64,000 nt of DNA from Cladopsammia gracilis (Eukaryota; Cnidaria; Anthozoa; Scleractinia; Dendrophylliidae): positions 186,001 to 250,000 of the forward strand of contig JAJGOT010000754.1 in NCBI GenBank assembly GCA_022457155.1, given 5' to 3'. The first letter of the stretch is position 1. Each line of letters starts with the position of its first letter. The notes beneath the pieces are model-generated. The model was not told the DNA's origin, ran no database searches, and worked only from the letters and a program-made list of their open reading frames with translations. Of the stretch, positions 21,566 through 33,847 are shown one piece after another. The position numbers were made by a program, and so were the translations under genes.

Positions 21566-22608
21566 TTACCTTCCCAACGCTTCCGGTTTATTTACAGAAC
21601 TAAAGAGTCCAAAACCTGATAAAGCAGAAATTTGGCACACATGCACACATGCACACACAAAAATACAGTTGAAAACCCATCTTCTGGAGTGTCATATTTA
21701 GTTGGCGACAATTTTTTTGAATTTTACGGGTAAACGACATCTGAACTATAAAGATGAACGGAAATATTAGCTTGAGTAGTGAAAACTCCCAATATGTGAC
21801 ACTCCAAACCATCCAAAGGGTCTGGCCGGTTAAACGAATAAAAAGCGTTATTTTTTTTTCTACTAAATAGTTCTATGTTTCGTCATTTGATGTACTTTGG
21901 CCAAAGGATAAATCAGTGTCATGAAATGATAAGGATTCGGGATAAACCTAACCCTTCCCTCTTGTTTGGAAAAAGACATTATGATGATGGTTGAACGGTC
22001 ATCACTGAGTCAGACACACTGGGAGATACACTGACAGATACCAGGGTGATGTGCTCCTGCAGATGCAGATTACAGAAGATGCATAGATACCGTTGTGGGG
22101 ATAACGCATGTAATAGATCTCAGTGATGAGTTCATTTAGGCAGTCATTATTGTAAACTAGACTCTTTTTTTTTGCAATGAACTGTTTTTACTGCTCTCCG
22201 CCATTGTACAATACATTACGTTACATTACATTATATTGCATTACAGAAAATATACTAAAGCTAGATATAGTAGTTGGCTACCAAACACACTAATAATCAC
22301 ACTACCTACGGTATATGAATTGAATTTAACAACATGTTTGAATATTATTTTAGAAGCCTATTTCACCATTAACACCAAGGAGTCCAAAATGCATATTTCA
22401 ATTCGTCATTGTGCAAAAGTCCAACTTCCTCCCCACAATATTTCTATTCAAATAATTAGTATAAAATTTAATATTTTCAAAAAATGTTCATTTCAATAAA
22501 AAGATCTGGATGTATCAATCGTAGCTATTTGCATTTCAGATCCCTCCAACCGTAACGGCTAAACTGTACCAGTTCAGTATGTTCCTAAAGTTAACCCGTG
22601 ATGACCCG
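21566..22608. other. No gene seen
   Basis: Contains a small inverted pair (GAGTGTCATATT at about 21690 and AATATGTGACACTC at about 21793) and ATTACATTA-type simple sequence near 22210-22245. The 87-codon frame at 22236-22499 has no domain. Confidence 0.5.
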
Positions 22609-22800
22609 TTAACCCGTTACTCCCAAGAGTGCCAAAATCAAATATTTTCTAAAATATTAAAAAAGATAATGATACCATGAAAGAGGGCTGCCAAAGAGGT
22701 TTAATTTCAATGGTCACACCATATGATTTTGTCGACAGTCTCAAAAGTTAGAACTACATTACAAGTCTCCATAATTGGCTCTGGGAGTGATGAAAAAGGT
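22609..22800. mobile_element. MITE family F, copy 1 (single internal unit)
   Basis: Left end TTAACCCGTTACTCCCAAGA; right end CTCTGGGAGTGA, inverted to it. The core carries one unit of the element related to the 12-16 kb satellite: AATGGTCACACCATA, then GACAGTCTCAAAAGTTAGAA. Confidence 0.75.
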
Positions 22801-22838
22801 AAAAAAGCAGCCCCAATTACTTCAACTAAGTTATAGAT

Positions 22839-22986
22839 GGTTTTCACTCACGTGACCTTCAGTCCTGTGTCACTCACATGACAAAGGCCATGGCGGTCAT
22901 GTTGGTGCACATAACAAAAGAACGTCATTAAAATTCTTTTGTAGGTGTGCACCAACATGGCCGCCGTGACGTAACGTGAAAACCAC
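22839..22986. mobile_element. MITE family C, copy 2 (inverted relative to copy 1)
   Basis: TGGTTTTCACTCACGTGACC at the left and ACGTTACGTC...GAAAACCA (in reverse) at the right, with GTGCACCAACATGGCCGCC inside. It lies just before the LINE 5' region. Confidence 0.8.
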
Positions 22987-23348
22987 CTATTCTTGAAAAT
23001 TGCGAACCACTCTGTTAGCCCACAGAAAATATCAATTTCAAACGTGACTTTACTTATCGCATGTAAAACGCGTTAACTCAGAGCTGCATGGAAAAACACC
23101 GCCGGAGTTCTTAGAATTCAACAACACTTGATTTTCGCCTCTCCTCTTTACTTGGAGATCAATGGCTTTCCCTCAGCATCACGGCTAAAAGGGCAAAGAT
23201 GCGCATTGAAAGGACAAGCACCCAACTTCTTCTGCCCCTCCTTAGACACTGCAAGGACATCCTGGAAAAACTTGGTGTAGAAGATGGCGGAGTAGACGTG
23301 CAGTTTAAAGCTCCGATATTGGTGGCTCGGAATTTTTTGTTTCTTTCA

Positions 23349-24217
23349 ATGTCCGCTAAAAAAAAAACTCGATCGACATCTTCAAGTATGTCTGATACTT
23401 CACCTGAAGAGAAGAGAACCCGTGATGACACTGAAGAAGCGATGAAATCTAATGACCAATATGGGAGGCACTCGAAATGGCGGACAATATGGGCGATAAG
23501 CTTGACCTGATACTACGCCGGTTGAATAAGTTAGACATCATCGAACAACGCCTAAATAATGTCTGGGCTTCTGTGGCTAATATCGAAGAAACTTTAAGTA
23601 AGCTGGACAAGGACGTAAAAAATTTAGAAGAGAAAACAAATAAGATCGACCTTGTAGTGAAGGAGCTAGAAGACAGCTTATCCTATAGCGAGGAAGATAT
23701 TATTGATCTTAAGCGAGATGTAGAGAAATGGAAAAAGGAAGTCCTCTACCTTGAGACATACAGCAGAAGAGAAAACCTCAAGTTTTTTGGCTTAGAGGAG
23801 AAAAATGATACAACCGATGAAACTAACAATCGATCTCAAGTAGAGGATACGAGAGAAGTTATCTACAATTTTATGGAACAAGAACTTAAAATCGAAAACC
23901 CGCGGGACCGTATTGTTTTCCAAAGAATCCATCGTTTGGGAAAACCCAAAGAAAATGGCCCACGACCAATTATTGTAAGATTTCTGCGATATACGGATAG
24001 GGAAGAAGTGATGAACCAAGCGCGTTTGAACCTAAAGGGAAAGGACTGCTTTGTATGTGATGACATTCCCAAGGAACTCTATGATTCGAGAAAGAAGCAA
24101 CGAGATAAGTTCAAAGAGGCGTTGAAAAAAGGCCACAAAGCTTATTTTAGCAAGGCCCATCCCGATCAATTGTTTGTCGACGGGAAGTTTATTGCACCAG
24201 ACGAACCACTATCTTAA
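23349..24217 (+). CDS. LINE ORF1 protein (coiled-coil, L1 ORF1p-like)
   Basis: ORF1p binds LINE RNA and forms the ribonucleoprotein needed for retrotransposition. The main open frame from ATG 23477 gives 246 residues. It has an N-terminal coiled coil with regular heptads (LDKDVKNLEEKTNKIDLVVK region), then YSRRENLKFFGLEE, the start of an RRM-like domain, then FQRIHRLG and RPIIVRFLRYTDRE of the C-terminal domain. An upstream frame from 23349 (MSAKKKTRSTSSSMSDTSPE, a basic/serine-rich head) runs into it out of frame near 23455-23465. The intact protein probably started at 23349 and has lost or gained a base. Confidence 0.75.
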
Positions 24218-24592
24218 CATTCTGACTTTATGTCGATAAGTTACTCTAAAATTTTGCCGTTCATTTTTTCTATATTTAGTTTTACCTTTTTCGTTTCGCA
24301 TAAATTATTCGTTTTTTCTTTTCGTTTTTCACATTAACGGACATTTTTATGTCATAATTGCCACATCGGAGGATTAATACAATACCTCAACGCACGCCTT
24401 CCTGCTTTCGGCGGTGAAAGAATGCCCATACAATTCGCTTTGGGGCTGTCGGTGAGTATAAGGCCTATAATGTTCTTTGTTTATGTGTGCTTTAATTACG
24501 TGCTTTTCCAGTTATCAAACTCCAAATACTTATTACATCTAACGGCCAGTGTATTGTCACTTGCAAATTAGTCATTATGTATTTAAATTGCG

Positions 24593-27500
24593 ATGGGTGA
24601 AGTTAATTTTAAGTTAATATCGTTAAATGCTCGAGGGATTCGCGATTTTCACAAGCGCAAATCTATATTTACATGGATACAAAAACAAAGAGTTGACATA
24701 GCATTTATACAAGAAACATATAGCACGCCGGATATAACTAATGAATGGAAATATCAATGGCGCGGAGAAATGTTCTTTTCTCATGGAACAAACCATAGTA
24801 GGGGAGTGCTTGTGTTATTAAAAGATGACCTGCATTTTGAAGTGAAAAAAGTAAAAGAAGACACCAACGGCCGATATATTCTCATAGAAGCACTCATACA
24901 GGAATCACCTTTTTACTTTTGAACCTGTATGCACCTACTAAAAGTAATGATCAATGCATTTTCTTTGAGGAAATCACTTTGGCTTTGCACGAAATAAATA
25001 TTAATGCTGACCCAGACTCGCAAATTATAATTGGAGGGGATTTCAATGTACACTTAAATCCTGCTCTTGACAACTACGGAGGGAAAGCGGAAGCAAAAAC
25101 ATCAGCAAAAAAGATAAGAGATCTTATGCTAGCGTACGACTTGATTGATATATGGAGATTACGTAATCCGGACAAAAAACAGTTTACGTGGAGACAAAAG
25201 AATCCACTGGTGCAAAGGCGTTTGGACTATTGGCTTATAAGCAATTATATTCAAGAAGACATTGTCAAAGCTGAAATCATTCCTTCTATAAAATCGGACC
25301 ACTTAGCAATCACTATCAGTATCAACAGTCTTGAAAATCTTCCTCGTGGCCCCTCATACTGGAAATTTAATTCAAGCCTTCTTGAAGACGAAGCTTATAT
25401 ACATGTTATAAATGATAAATACCCCCAATGGCTGACGGAATTTTCTGAGGTAAAAGATAAAAGAGTTTTATGGGATTTGATAAAATACAAGATCAGACAA
25501 ATTACCATAGAATACAGTAAAAACAAAGCTAAGGAGCGAAATATTCGTTTTACTGAGTCGGAAGAAAAACTGAAATACTGGGAAGAGAAATGTAGCCTTG
25601 ATCCATCTGAGGCACATATCGACCAGCTAGAGTGCGCCAAGTGTGAGTATGAATCGCTTTATGATTACATAGTTCAAGGGAAAATCATCCGTTCTAGAAT
25701 TAACTGGTATGAAAAAGGTGAAAAAAACTCAAAATTTTTCCTGAATCTTGAAAACACTAGATCTACTAAAACTTCAGTCCGACGCCTATTAAATAATGAA
25801 GGCAAGTCAATCATAAAATCAAAAGCTATTCTTGACGAATTGAGAAACTATTATCAAAACCTTTATCGAAACCAAGATCCGACTGAAAGTGAGGCAAGTT
25901 CTAAGGATTTTATAGCCAACATGCCCATGCCGATATTAACCATGCCGATAAATCACTCTGTGAGGGAGAATTGTCTTGTGCAGAATGCCTCGCCTCCTTA
26001 CAAAAAATGCCTAATGGTAAGTCACCTGGAAACGATGGTCTGACACCAGATTTTTACAAAACATTTTGGAACCTTGTCGGCCAGCAATTAACAGACTCCT
26101 TAAACCATTCATACACTCACGGGGAATTATCAAATACACAAAAACAAGCTATGATTAGGTTAATTGAGAAAAAAGGCAAGGATAGGCGTTACATTAAAAA
26201 TTGGAGACCGATCTCACTATTAAATGTTGATGTTAAAATAGCCTCAAAAGCACTTGCCCTGCGTTTAGAAAAAGTATTGCCAAATATCATAAATGACGAT
26301 CAATATGCCTATGTTAAAGGCAGAACTATTTTCGATGCTGTCCGCACTATTGAGGACATTATGGAATACACGAAAGTTAAACAATTACCTGGTTTAATGA
26401 TTGCCCTAGATTTTGAAAAGGCGTTTGATTCCCTAAGTTGGAAGTTTCTGATTGACACCTTAATTTCTTTCAATTTTGGTGAGTCCTTCATCAAATGGGT
26501 CAAAGTATTATACTGCAATATTTCAAGCTGTATCCTTAATAATGGTTTTTCGACTCAATTATTTCAAGTTCAAAGAGGTGTTAGACAAGGTGACCCGTTG
26601 TCACCTTACCTCTTCATCATCGCATTGGAAGTGCTGTTAATCAAAATCCGAACAGATAGTAACATAAAAGGTATTCAAATTGGCAATAAGGAAACGAAAT
26701 TAACTGCGTTTGCCGACGACTTAACCACTTTTCTTAATAACACAGTCTCATTCAAACATCTTTCGAACACACTCCACCAATTTGGTATTTGCTCTGGTCT
26801 AAAACTGAACGAAGAAAAGACTGAAGCCTACTGGCTTGGTATCAGCCACAAAATCAATCAGCCCCTAAACATTGAGAAAGTTAACGAGCCAATTAAAATC
26901 CTTGGCATTTATTTCACTTACGATTGGCGCATAAAGCAGGAGTTAAATTTTGACGCAATCCTGAAATCACTTAAAAAAACTTTAAACTTTTGGCAGTGGA
27001 GAAATCTCACCTTGTTTGGAAAAATCCAAATTATCAAAACCTTTGCAATACCGAAGTTGATGTATCGCGCATCTCTTCTTCATTTGAATAAAGACCTCAT
27101 TAAGCAAATTAACACTATTATCTATAATTTCGTTTGGAAAGGTAAAGACAAGATCAAACGTCCATCCTTGGTATCTGATTATAAGGATGGAGGATTACGA
27201 ATGCCTCATATCGAATCATTGATAAACACGCAACGGATTCTTTGTCTTAAAAAATATGCAGAGGACTATTACAGCCCGTGGAAAATTATCCTTTCAAACT
27301 ATCTGAGGGACTACGGTGGTAATTTCCTTTTACGCTGCAATTTCAACCCTGCGGACCTCCCAAGTGATCTCCCGAGATATTATCTGGAATGTTTCACACT
27401 ATGGTCCAAATATATTGACAAGGAAATTTCCACACGCGAAAACGTCCACGAGCAAATTCTATGGAACAACCAATTTCTGCGCATTGATAACAAAACTACA

Positions 27501-28382
27501 TTTAATAGAAAATTAATTGACAAAGGTTTTGTTTATGCCGGTGATATTCTGTTACCCAACGGCAAGCTAAAGCCGTGGAATTTCTTTAAAGAAAAAGGGC
27601 TTAATTTAAATGAATTCATATTATTATTAGGAATATCAACCTCATTCCCAAACTCGTGGAAAAACATTCTTAACGCAAGCGTAGCTAACCCTCGAGACCA
27701 ACAAAACCCGGACCTAACAAGTCTGGATCATATTTTGAAAATAAATAACGAATCTGTCAAGGTCAAAGAACTATCCACAAAGAAACTGTATTGGGGAATT
27801 ATTGAGCAAATACGTCTCTGCCCATCTGCTCAAGAGAAATATGCTACATTAAATAATAACCGAAATCTTGATTGGAAACAGATTTATTTAATCCCACATC
27901 AGGTTACGCTAGATACAAAAACTAAAAACTTCCAATATAAAATACTAAATAGAATAGTATTTACAAATAAAATTATGTACAAGATGAAATTATGCGATAC
28001 ACCTATGTGTACCTTCTGTGAAAAGTCGGAAGAATCCCTCGAACATCTCTTTCTTCACTGCCACTTTAGCAAAGAATTCTGGTTGTCTGTTGTTCGTTGG
28101 CTAAATAGCATGAACATCATTGTGCGGATCTTGAACGACGAAGACATAATGTTAGGTCTTGTCGAGAAAAGAATGCATTGGTCATTATTAAACCACATCA
28201 TTATTGTCGGGAAATTGATCATTTATCAGAGCCGTTTAATAAAAACAAAACCAAAATTGTGCAATGTTATAGCTAAACTAAAATACATGGAAAGTATAGA
28301 ACGATCCATTTCGAAAAAGAATGGCAGACACAAGTTTCACGTTGAGAAGTGGCAACCCATAAATAGCAACAATAATAATTAG
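24593..28382 (+). pseudogene. LINE ORF2: endonuclease, reverse transcriptase, CCHC finger (two frameshifts)
   Basis: ORF2 nicks DNA and copies the LINE RNA at the nick. Seen in order: an apurinic-type endonuclease (LISLNARGIR, FIQETYSTP, GGDFNVH, SDHLAI); a reverse transcriptase with NGKSPGNDGL, NWRPISLLN, ALDFEKAFDS, GVRQGDPLSPYLF and the catalytic FADD at 26709-26720; and near the C-terminus CTFCEKSEESLEHLFLHC, a zinc knuckle typical of L1/Tx1. One single-base break near 24908-24918 separates the first 109 residues, and a second near 25945-25970 lies just before the RT domain. About 1,260 residues in all, normal for this clade. It cannot make a full protein as it stands. Confidence 0.9.
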
Positions 28383-28571
28383 TAAATTGTCTTAATCAAT
28401 AATAAAACTGGTAGGACACAATTTATAGAGCATATGATACTGGAAATTTTATGTATAGTGTGATGTAAGCACGTCGTAAGAAAGTAATGTTTAAGTCAAG
28501 TAATGTGTATGTAGTACAATGTAAAGTAACATACAGCATGGCTATGCAAAACTATAATAAAAAAAAAAAAA

Positions 28572-31500
28572 GCTTTGCCCTTGCAGGTATCTCGCATCTC
28601 AGTCATCTTCTCCACGAAATCCCCAACTGACTTGCAGTTTTTGAATGGACAACCTTGTTTGAATGCGGGGCAGTTACCAGCGAGACCTTTATCTTTCTGA
28701 ACCAGGCCAGCGTATGGACACACGCCCTTGCCAAAAGCGGGACACTTGAACATTGCATCGTTCAAGGTGATGCCCATAGGAGCCTTATAAAGAGAAGAAA
28801 AAAATTAAACATGAAAATTCTTCAAACCCAGGGAACTACGACCTAGTCGACTCAGGCCTTTTTTCTTGCCCACTCAATTTTTGGCGCCGAGTCATGATGT
28901 CACCGAATGACATTTCACGGACCCGATTCGTTCAGACCCCAACGAGGAGTTGGCTCTAAAGCCATAACAAGAAGAGAACACTTAGTGATGGAAAAGCTGC
29001 AAGGCCGTGATTTAAATGTCTAAAATTGTTTGAAATAATGGTAGTTTCTTGGTGTTGCGGATGGTGTGATCACCAAATGACGTAAAACAAAAGATTCAAA
29101 AGACGCTGAACAATACCCACACCACAACTCAAAAGCTAACCAACAATGGCTTCCGCAACACCAAGAAACACCCGATTTGCGCGTGACAATACCCATGATG
29201 CAACATTCTACGTGAAAGGGTTTATTTCATTCAATGGACACAAACGGCGCCAAAGTACGGTCGCTCAAAGCCTTAAGCATCTCATCCACAGACTTTAGAG
29301 TATGGTTCAAAGTAAAACTCATTGGCGGCGATTGTTACCAAAACATGTGGTTTTCGATACGGTTTTGCTTTATTCGTCTTATTGACATATCATAGAGATT
29401 GACAAATCAGTTTCAACTTGTCAATACTGGTCGATAATTTATTTGAAAATCATGTGCTTCAATCATTATTAAAGTGACGAGTTTTTCTTTATTCAGACAA
29501 GGCATTTCTAGGAAATTCAGTGGAAATTTAATACTAGAATTCGTTTGTCTTTTTTTGTTTCAAGACCTGTTTTCATAGCCTTAAGAAACGTATGCAAAGT
29601 TGAATTTAGGGCTTCAATTTTGCAGTAGAAAATGCATTAAACGTCAGTAGTATTAACGTGGGCTTTCGTATCCGCGTGGGACTGAAATTGTGAAGGTTAA
29701 TGAATTAATGATCGAAGTGTTCAAATAACATACCACGATGTAATCCAGAGAAAGCACAGGTTTTCCACTGGTGTCTTTGGCAAAAGGACAGCCACTCTTG
29801 GTTTGAAAAAAGGGGCAAGAGGACCCCACATCCACTTCCTTGTCTTTAGCAGTAAGAACGGTTATCCTAAGGAAATCCACGTACGCCGCATTACCCTTGC
29901 ACTGGTCACGCATCTGGCCCAGCTTATCTTCAAACTCGCCGACAGTTTTGCAGTCTTTGAATGGACACCCATCCTTAAATGTTGAGCAATTAGCCGCAAT
30001 ACCTTTCTTCTCCTCTGGCAACTTAGCAAACGGGCAAACTTTATCCGCAAATACTGGACACTGGTGCTTGAGGTCGTCAAGGGAAACTGAAGCGGGATAC
30101 TATAAAGTCGAGAAAAAAAGGAATTTTTATTATCATATGACCAGTACGGCCCTGAGAGCGCGTTCTTTTCAAAACTATTTAGGGTACGTTCGATTGAACG
30201 AATACACAGAATGGTGTCAAAAAATCATGTATTTCGGGATTTGGGAGCTACTGGAAACTAAACATCTCATATTGCTGTATTATAAGCATGTTTTGGCAGA
30301 TTTTTTCTGCAAAGGTGCATGAACAAACAATTCTCAGAGACTATTCTGTTTATTCTTATTCCGGAATACGGTCAATCGAACGCGCCCTTAAAAATTTTCC
30401 GTACGAGGAACTTACGCATTAGAGCAAGCTGGACCCAGCTACAAACGCGTACGACATGGCGTGTTAAAATTTGAAACAATTTAGTCTCCAAGTTGGCCTT
30501 TTGATAAAATACTTATTGACTAAGTCAGGTCGGGCCGGATATGACGCATGGACCTTCTTGCGCGTTGTCCCTTCTCCATGACCTGGAGCCAAATATTCAG
30601 TGCCATTCGGCCCTACCAGTCAGTCAATAAGTACATAATACTCTGAACCAACCAAATACTCGTAAACCTGTAGCTGCTAAAAAAGAATGGCCTAGTTTTC
30701 GAGTACGGGATAATTAATTGTGTGGATAATTAATTTTTGACCTTTTGCTCTTGATCTTGATAGTTTTTATCTCGTGAATACGCGAAGCATTGAACGAGAT
30801 ATAGTATACAGGAACAGATATGCAAATTTTCACTTTTTCCACCATCCGTAAACTTTTTTAATTCCCCAGTGTATTAAGAACAACAACAACAACAACAACA
30901 ACAACAACGACGACAATTTATTTTTCAAATAATAAAACAAAATATAGTAGCAACCCGCAAATAACTAGAGTTAATCGTGGCGGGTTGCTGCACACCAAAC
31001 AGTTACAGAAGCTCATTATAAAATAAATGAATAAAAATAGATAAGCTAAATAAGGAATGGATAATTGATGATTAGTTACAACAACAAATAAATAAATTAA
31101 TAATAGAAATAAATAAATTAATTAAGGTGAAGGGGGGATAAAATGCAGATTTATTATTACAGATGTAGATGTATTACGTGTTAAAAGATGATTGCTGTGG
31201 TAAACGTTTTTTAAATCGCCAGTGTAATTACGTCATCTGGTTGTCTCGACAGTCTCATTTCACACAATGCATATTTATCTCACGCTAAGATGTTTTGGTC
31301 GTGTTAAGGTGGCGCCATATAGTTATTGGCCAGTCTTCCAAATAAAATATGCATGATCTTATTGCTTTACTTTTTGCGATACTGACCATACATACATGTA
31401 GCTTAAGCTTTCTCCTTTACAGAGAAATCTTATTTGACAGTCTTGCCTCGTTACCATGGCAACCATTGATTGAGTTGTTGGGCTTGTTGTTCAAGGCTAG

Positions 31501-33115
31501 CAAACCTCTCGAAGGCTTTTCTAGGTTTTTACACGGTACATATGTACGATTTTTGTAAATAAAAAAATCAGTACATAATTTTCGGCAATTTACTCACTTT
31601 TTGTTTTTTCTTTTATTGGGTTTGTGCATGTACAAAAATTGCTGTCTTGTTTTGTGATCTTGAACCAAATAAAATCCTACTAATTTACCATTATTTATAA
31701 AAACATACCGTGAGGAACGAGCGTAATAAACGTTTTAGCTACCGTAAAGACCTCTATATTTTCATAATGTCATAAAAAAAACCCGCACGCTTGCGCCTTT
31801 TTCGTGCACATGCCTCGCGCGCCAAAAACTGTATTGAGCCACCTTAAATCTGTTTTACTCTTTGACTTCGACCTCAGTATGGCAGTATGGAAAATTAAAG
31901 CCGATCTGTGGACTTAGCCTTACGTTGTTTCGTATTCACGAGGTGGCCAATTTACCTTATTATCAACTCAGTAGCTGAAATGTTCGCATTGTACGATGTT
32001 TCGGTTAAAATGAACGACTGAACTGATTATTGGCATCGGTTGGTGTTTTCAAAACGTGTAAACGTAAATGTAATTTGTGCATTAAATAACGAAACCCACT
32101 CCGAGCCAACCGTAATTGATGGGCAACAGCAGCACTTCAGGGAGTTATTGTTATTATTAATAAGTGATGAGAGGCTGGTGTTCCTTGATTGGAGGGTTGC
32201 ATGAGGCGAAAATTTCTTTATTTGTGGATTCTAAACGTTTGGAATTGATAAGGTTTGTTGATAAACATAGCTGCTGAAATCCGCCTACAAAACACTTATA
32301 AGTCGACTCGTACATGTCTCTAAACTTTTAAACACTTATCTGAGCACTGATAACCCGAGGAGATGTTGAATCCGCCAATTTTTTGACGAAGTATATGGCA
32401 CGTTGCCAATATATATATTCAGGGCAAAACGTTGTATTATAAAGAATTCCCACTTAAAGTGCCTATCACCCCTAGAAAGTTATTTTCAGAATCAAATCTA
32501 TGTATATTGAATAGTTAAATGGTAGATTATTTCTCGTTTTGAACGTCGCGTTTGTGAGTTCTGAGATTTGAATTTACAAAATGCTAATTAGATGACGTCA
32601 ACCTGGGAATTTGCCATTGTTTCTACGCCACTTTACAATACGTTGTTTACAGCTTCAGGATAATTAATTTAATAAATACTGAAAGTAAACTGTGGAGAGT
32701 CAATTGATTCATAAAAAATATTACTTGGAGGTGAAAACAAGTAGGTGTATAATAAATGATTCCCGTGTTGACGTCATGTAATTAGCATTTTGTTAATTCA
32801 AATCTCTATAACTCACTAACACGACGTTCAAAACGAGAAATATTTTACCATTCAACTATTCAATGCACATAGAGTTGATTTTGAAAATAACTTTCTAGGG
32901 TGAGAGGCACTTTAAAATAATTGCCTTCGTTCAATGAATCTCTTGACTATGTGGCCGTTTTTAACACAGTAGAACGGATCACAGGCATACCAAGCTGAAA
33001 TGAACTGTCCGTTGAGAATTATAAGGATTTGGATTTGGAATTCCTATAGGTCGAAACAAATGAACGCATACTTGCTAATTTATTAGAATATCAATAAAAG
33101 ACTTACTTTTGCCAT
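28572..33115 (-). CDS. Cysteine-proline-rich repeat-domain protein, three exons, last cut by a LINE
   Basis: Exon 1 codes MAK (33115-33107), donor GTAAGT. Exon 2 is 30099-29734 (122 codons) with acceptor CGACTTTATAG and donor GTATGT. Exon 3 starts at 28783 after acceptor CTCTTTATAAG and is open to 28572. All junctions are phase 0, so each exon is a self-contained domain. Exon 2 has CPVF, CPFA, CPFKDCKTVGEFEDKLGQMR, CPFF and CPFA. Exon 3 repeats the first half (CPAF, CPYA, CPAF, CPFKNCKSVGDF) and then ends at CKGKA, where the LINE A-tail begins. Read-through would add about 26 LINE-derived residues before a stop (28496). No signal peptide or membrane segment is seen. Dense Cys-Pro dipeptides recall heme-regulatory motifs, but I do not recognise the family and assign no function. 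Confidence 0.7.
28784..29733. other. Intron 2 of the cysteine-proline gene, with a dispersed repeat
   Basis: Holds the repeat at 29030-29170 and otherwise no recognised feature. Confidence 0.5.
29030..29170. repeat. Dispersed repeat family G, copy 1, with internal inverted repeat
   Basis: GTTTCTTGGTGTTGCGG at about 29044 is mirrored by CCGCAACACCAAGAAAC at about 29152. The left part, through CACCAAATGACGTAAAACAAAA, reappears inverted at 51810-51872. Confidence 0.65.
30179..30390. mobile_element. MITE, about 210 bp, TIR AGGG...CGTTCGATTGA
   Basis: TTAGGGTACGTTCGATTGAA at the left and TCAATCGAACGCGCCCTTA at the right are imperfect inverted repeats, with GAATAC/GTATTC and ACAGAAT/ATTCTGT inside. 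It lies in intron 1 of the cysteine-proline gene. Confidence 0.65.
30511..30634. mobile_element. Palindromic MITE family E, copy 2
   Basis: ACTTATTGACTAAGTCAGGT then GGGCCGGAT at the left, ATTCGGCCC then GTCAATAAGT at the right. The flank (TTTGAAACAATTTAGTCTCC) also resembles, in reverse, the DNA next to copy 1, so the repeat may be longer than its palindromic core. Confidence 0.7.
30880..30914. repeat. (AAC)n microsatellite
   Basis: About ten AAC units followed by ACGACGAC, then an AT-rich stretch with a mirrored GCAACCCGC/GCGGGTTGC pair (30950-30990). Confidence 0.85.
30991..32453. other. Intron 1 of the cysteine-proline gene; nothing recognised
   Basis: AT-rich with AAATAAAT-type simple sequence near 31085-31125. 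The 69-codon frame at 31349-31558 shows no domain. Confidence 0.5.
32454..32915. mobile_element. MITE with about 160-bp TIRs and TTAA at both ends
   Basis: TTAAAGTGCC at the left and GGCACTTTAA at the right. The arms continue inward with AGAAAGTTATTTTC, CTCGTTTTGAACGTCG and TGCTAATTAGATGACGTCA matched in reverse on the other side. TTAA (or TA) duplication suggests piggyBac/Kolobok or mariner-type mobilisation. Confidence 0.75.
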
Positions 33116-33401
33116 TTTCTGTTTCCTGTGAACGTTGTCTTCTGGAGTCACGGTCTTGTAGTGGTAATTTTAGATGAATTTTCTTACCCCGCTCCTTCCT
33201 TCCACGGACGAAAGACTCCAAAAATGACAAAACAGACCGAGAGCTCCGCTGGCGGTCGAAAATGAACCAATCAGCTAATCAAAGATTAACTGGTACTAAC
33301 TGGTGACCAGTATATAAATCCAATTCATTGGTCAAAAAATATAAATCTTAAAAATTTACATCCACAGTAAAAATTTGAAGTGAACATAAATTCTGATTTT
33401 G

Positions 33402-33402
<1 letters not shown>

Positions 33403-33468
<66 letters not shown>
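33403..33468. repeat. (AT)n microsatellite, about 65 bp
   Basis: Uninterrupted TA repeat just upstream of the cysteine-proline gene's first exon. Confidence 0.95.
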
Positions 33469-33470
<2 letters not shown>

Positions 33471-33577
33471 CAAATTAGTGTGGGAAGGGAGATATGGACA
33501 ACTAATTGCCTCATAATCTTTGGATCACCAACCTATTCTCGTTCGGAAGGCGATTCACAGCGATTTCTGAAATAAAT

Positions 33578-33680
33578 ACATAGACAGTTAAAGTGAGAAC
33601 AGAAATTTTCACAACAAAGATTATGAGTGAAAAAGTGCCTCAGCCGGGAGTTGAACCCGGGTCTCCTGATAACCGGACTT
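33578..33680 (-). mobile_element. tRNA-derived SINE, 5'-truncated copy
   Basis: The minus strand reads GTCCGGTTATCAGGAGACCC, GGGTTCAACTCCCGGCTGAG and then a body ending GTCTATGTATTTATTT. It lacks the tRNA 5' half present in the inverted copy at 33848-33975. Confidence 0.6.
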
Positions 33681-33847
33681 CCCACACTAATTTGTAAATT
33701 AATTTCCAAGGGGAGTGGACTGTGAATCGCTGAACGACTGGGTAAAGTGACGCGATCCTAATTGCAGAATTTGTGTAAAAATGTCTCCCAAGAGCTTTCC
33801 ACTATGAAGCCACAAATGTGTTGTTTGTGTTTGTGTAAGTGTGGTTG

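Larger units (their letters stand above)
23090..28571 (+). mobile_element. Near full-length Tx1/L1-type LINE
   Basis: An ORF1-ORF2 arrangement, a short 3' UTR and an A-rich tail (about 28553-28571). The 5' boundary is uncertain; I place it just after the family C MITE. The tail directly abuts codons of a minus-strand exon, so the element landed inside a gene. I do not find a matching target duplication at the 5' side, which points to a deletion or rearrangement there. Long, mostly open frames suggest a fairly young insertion. Confidence 0.85.
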
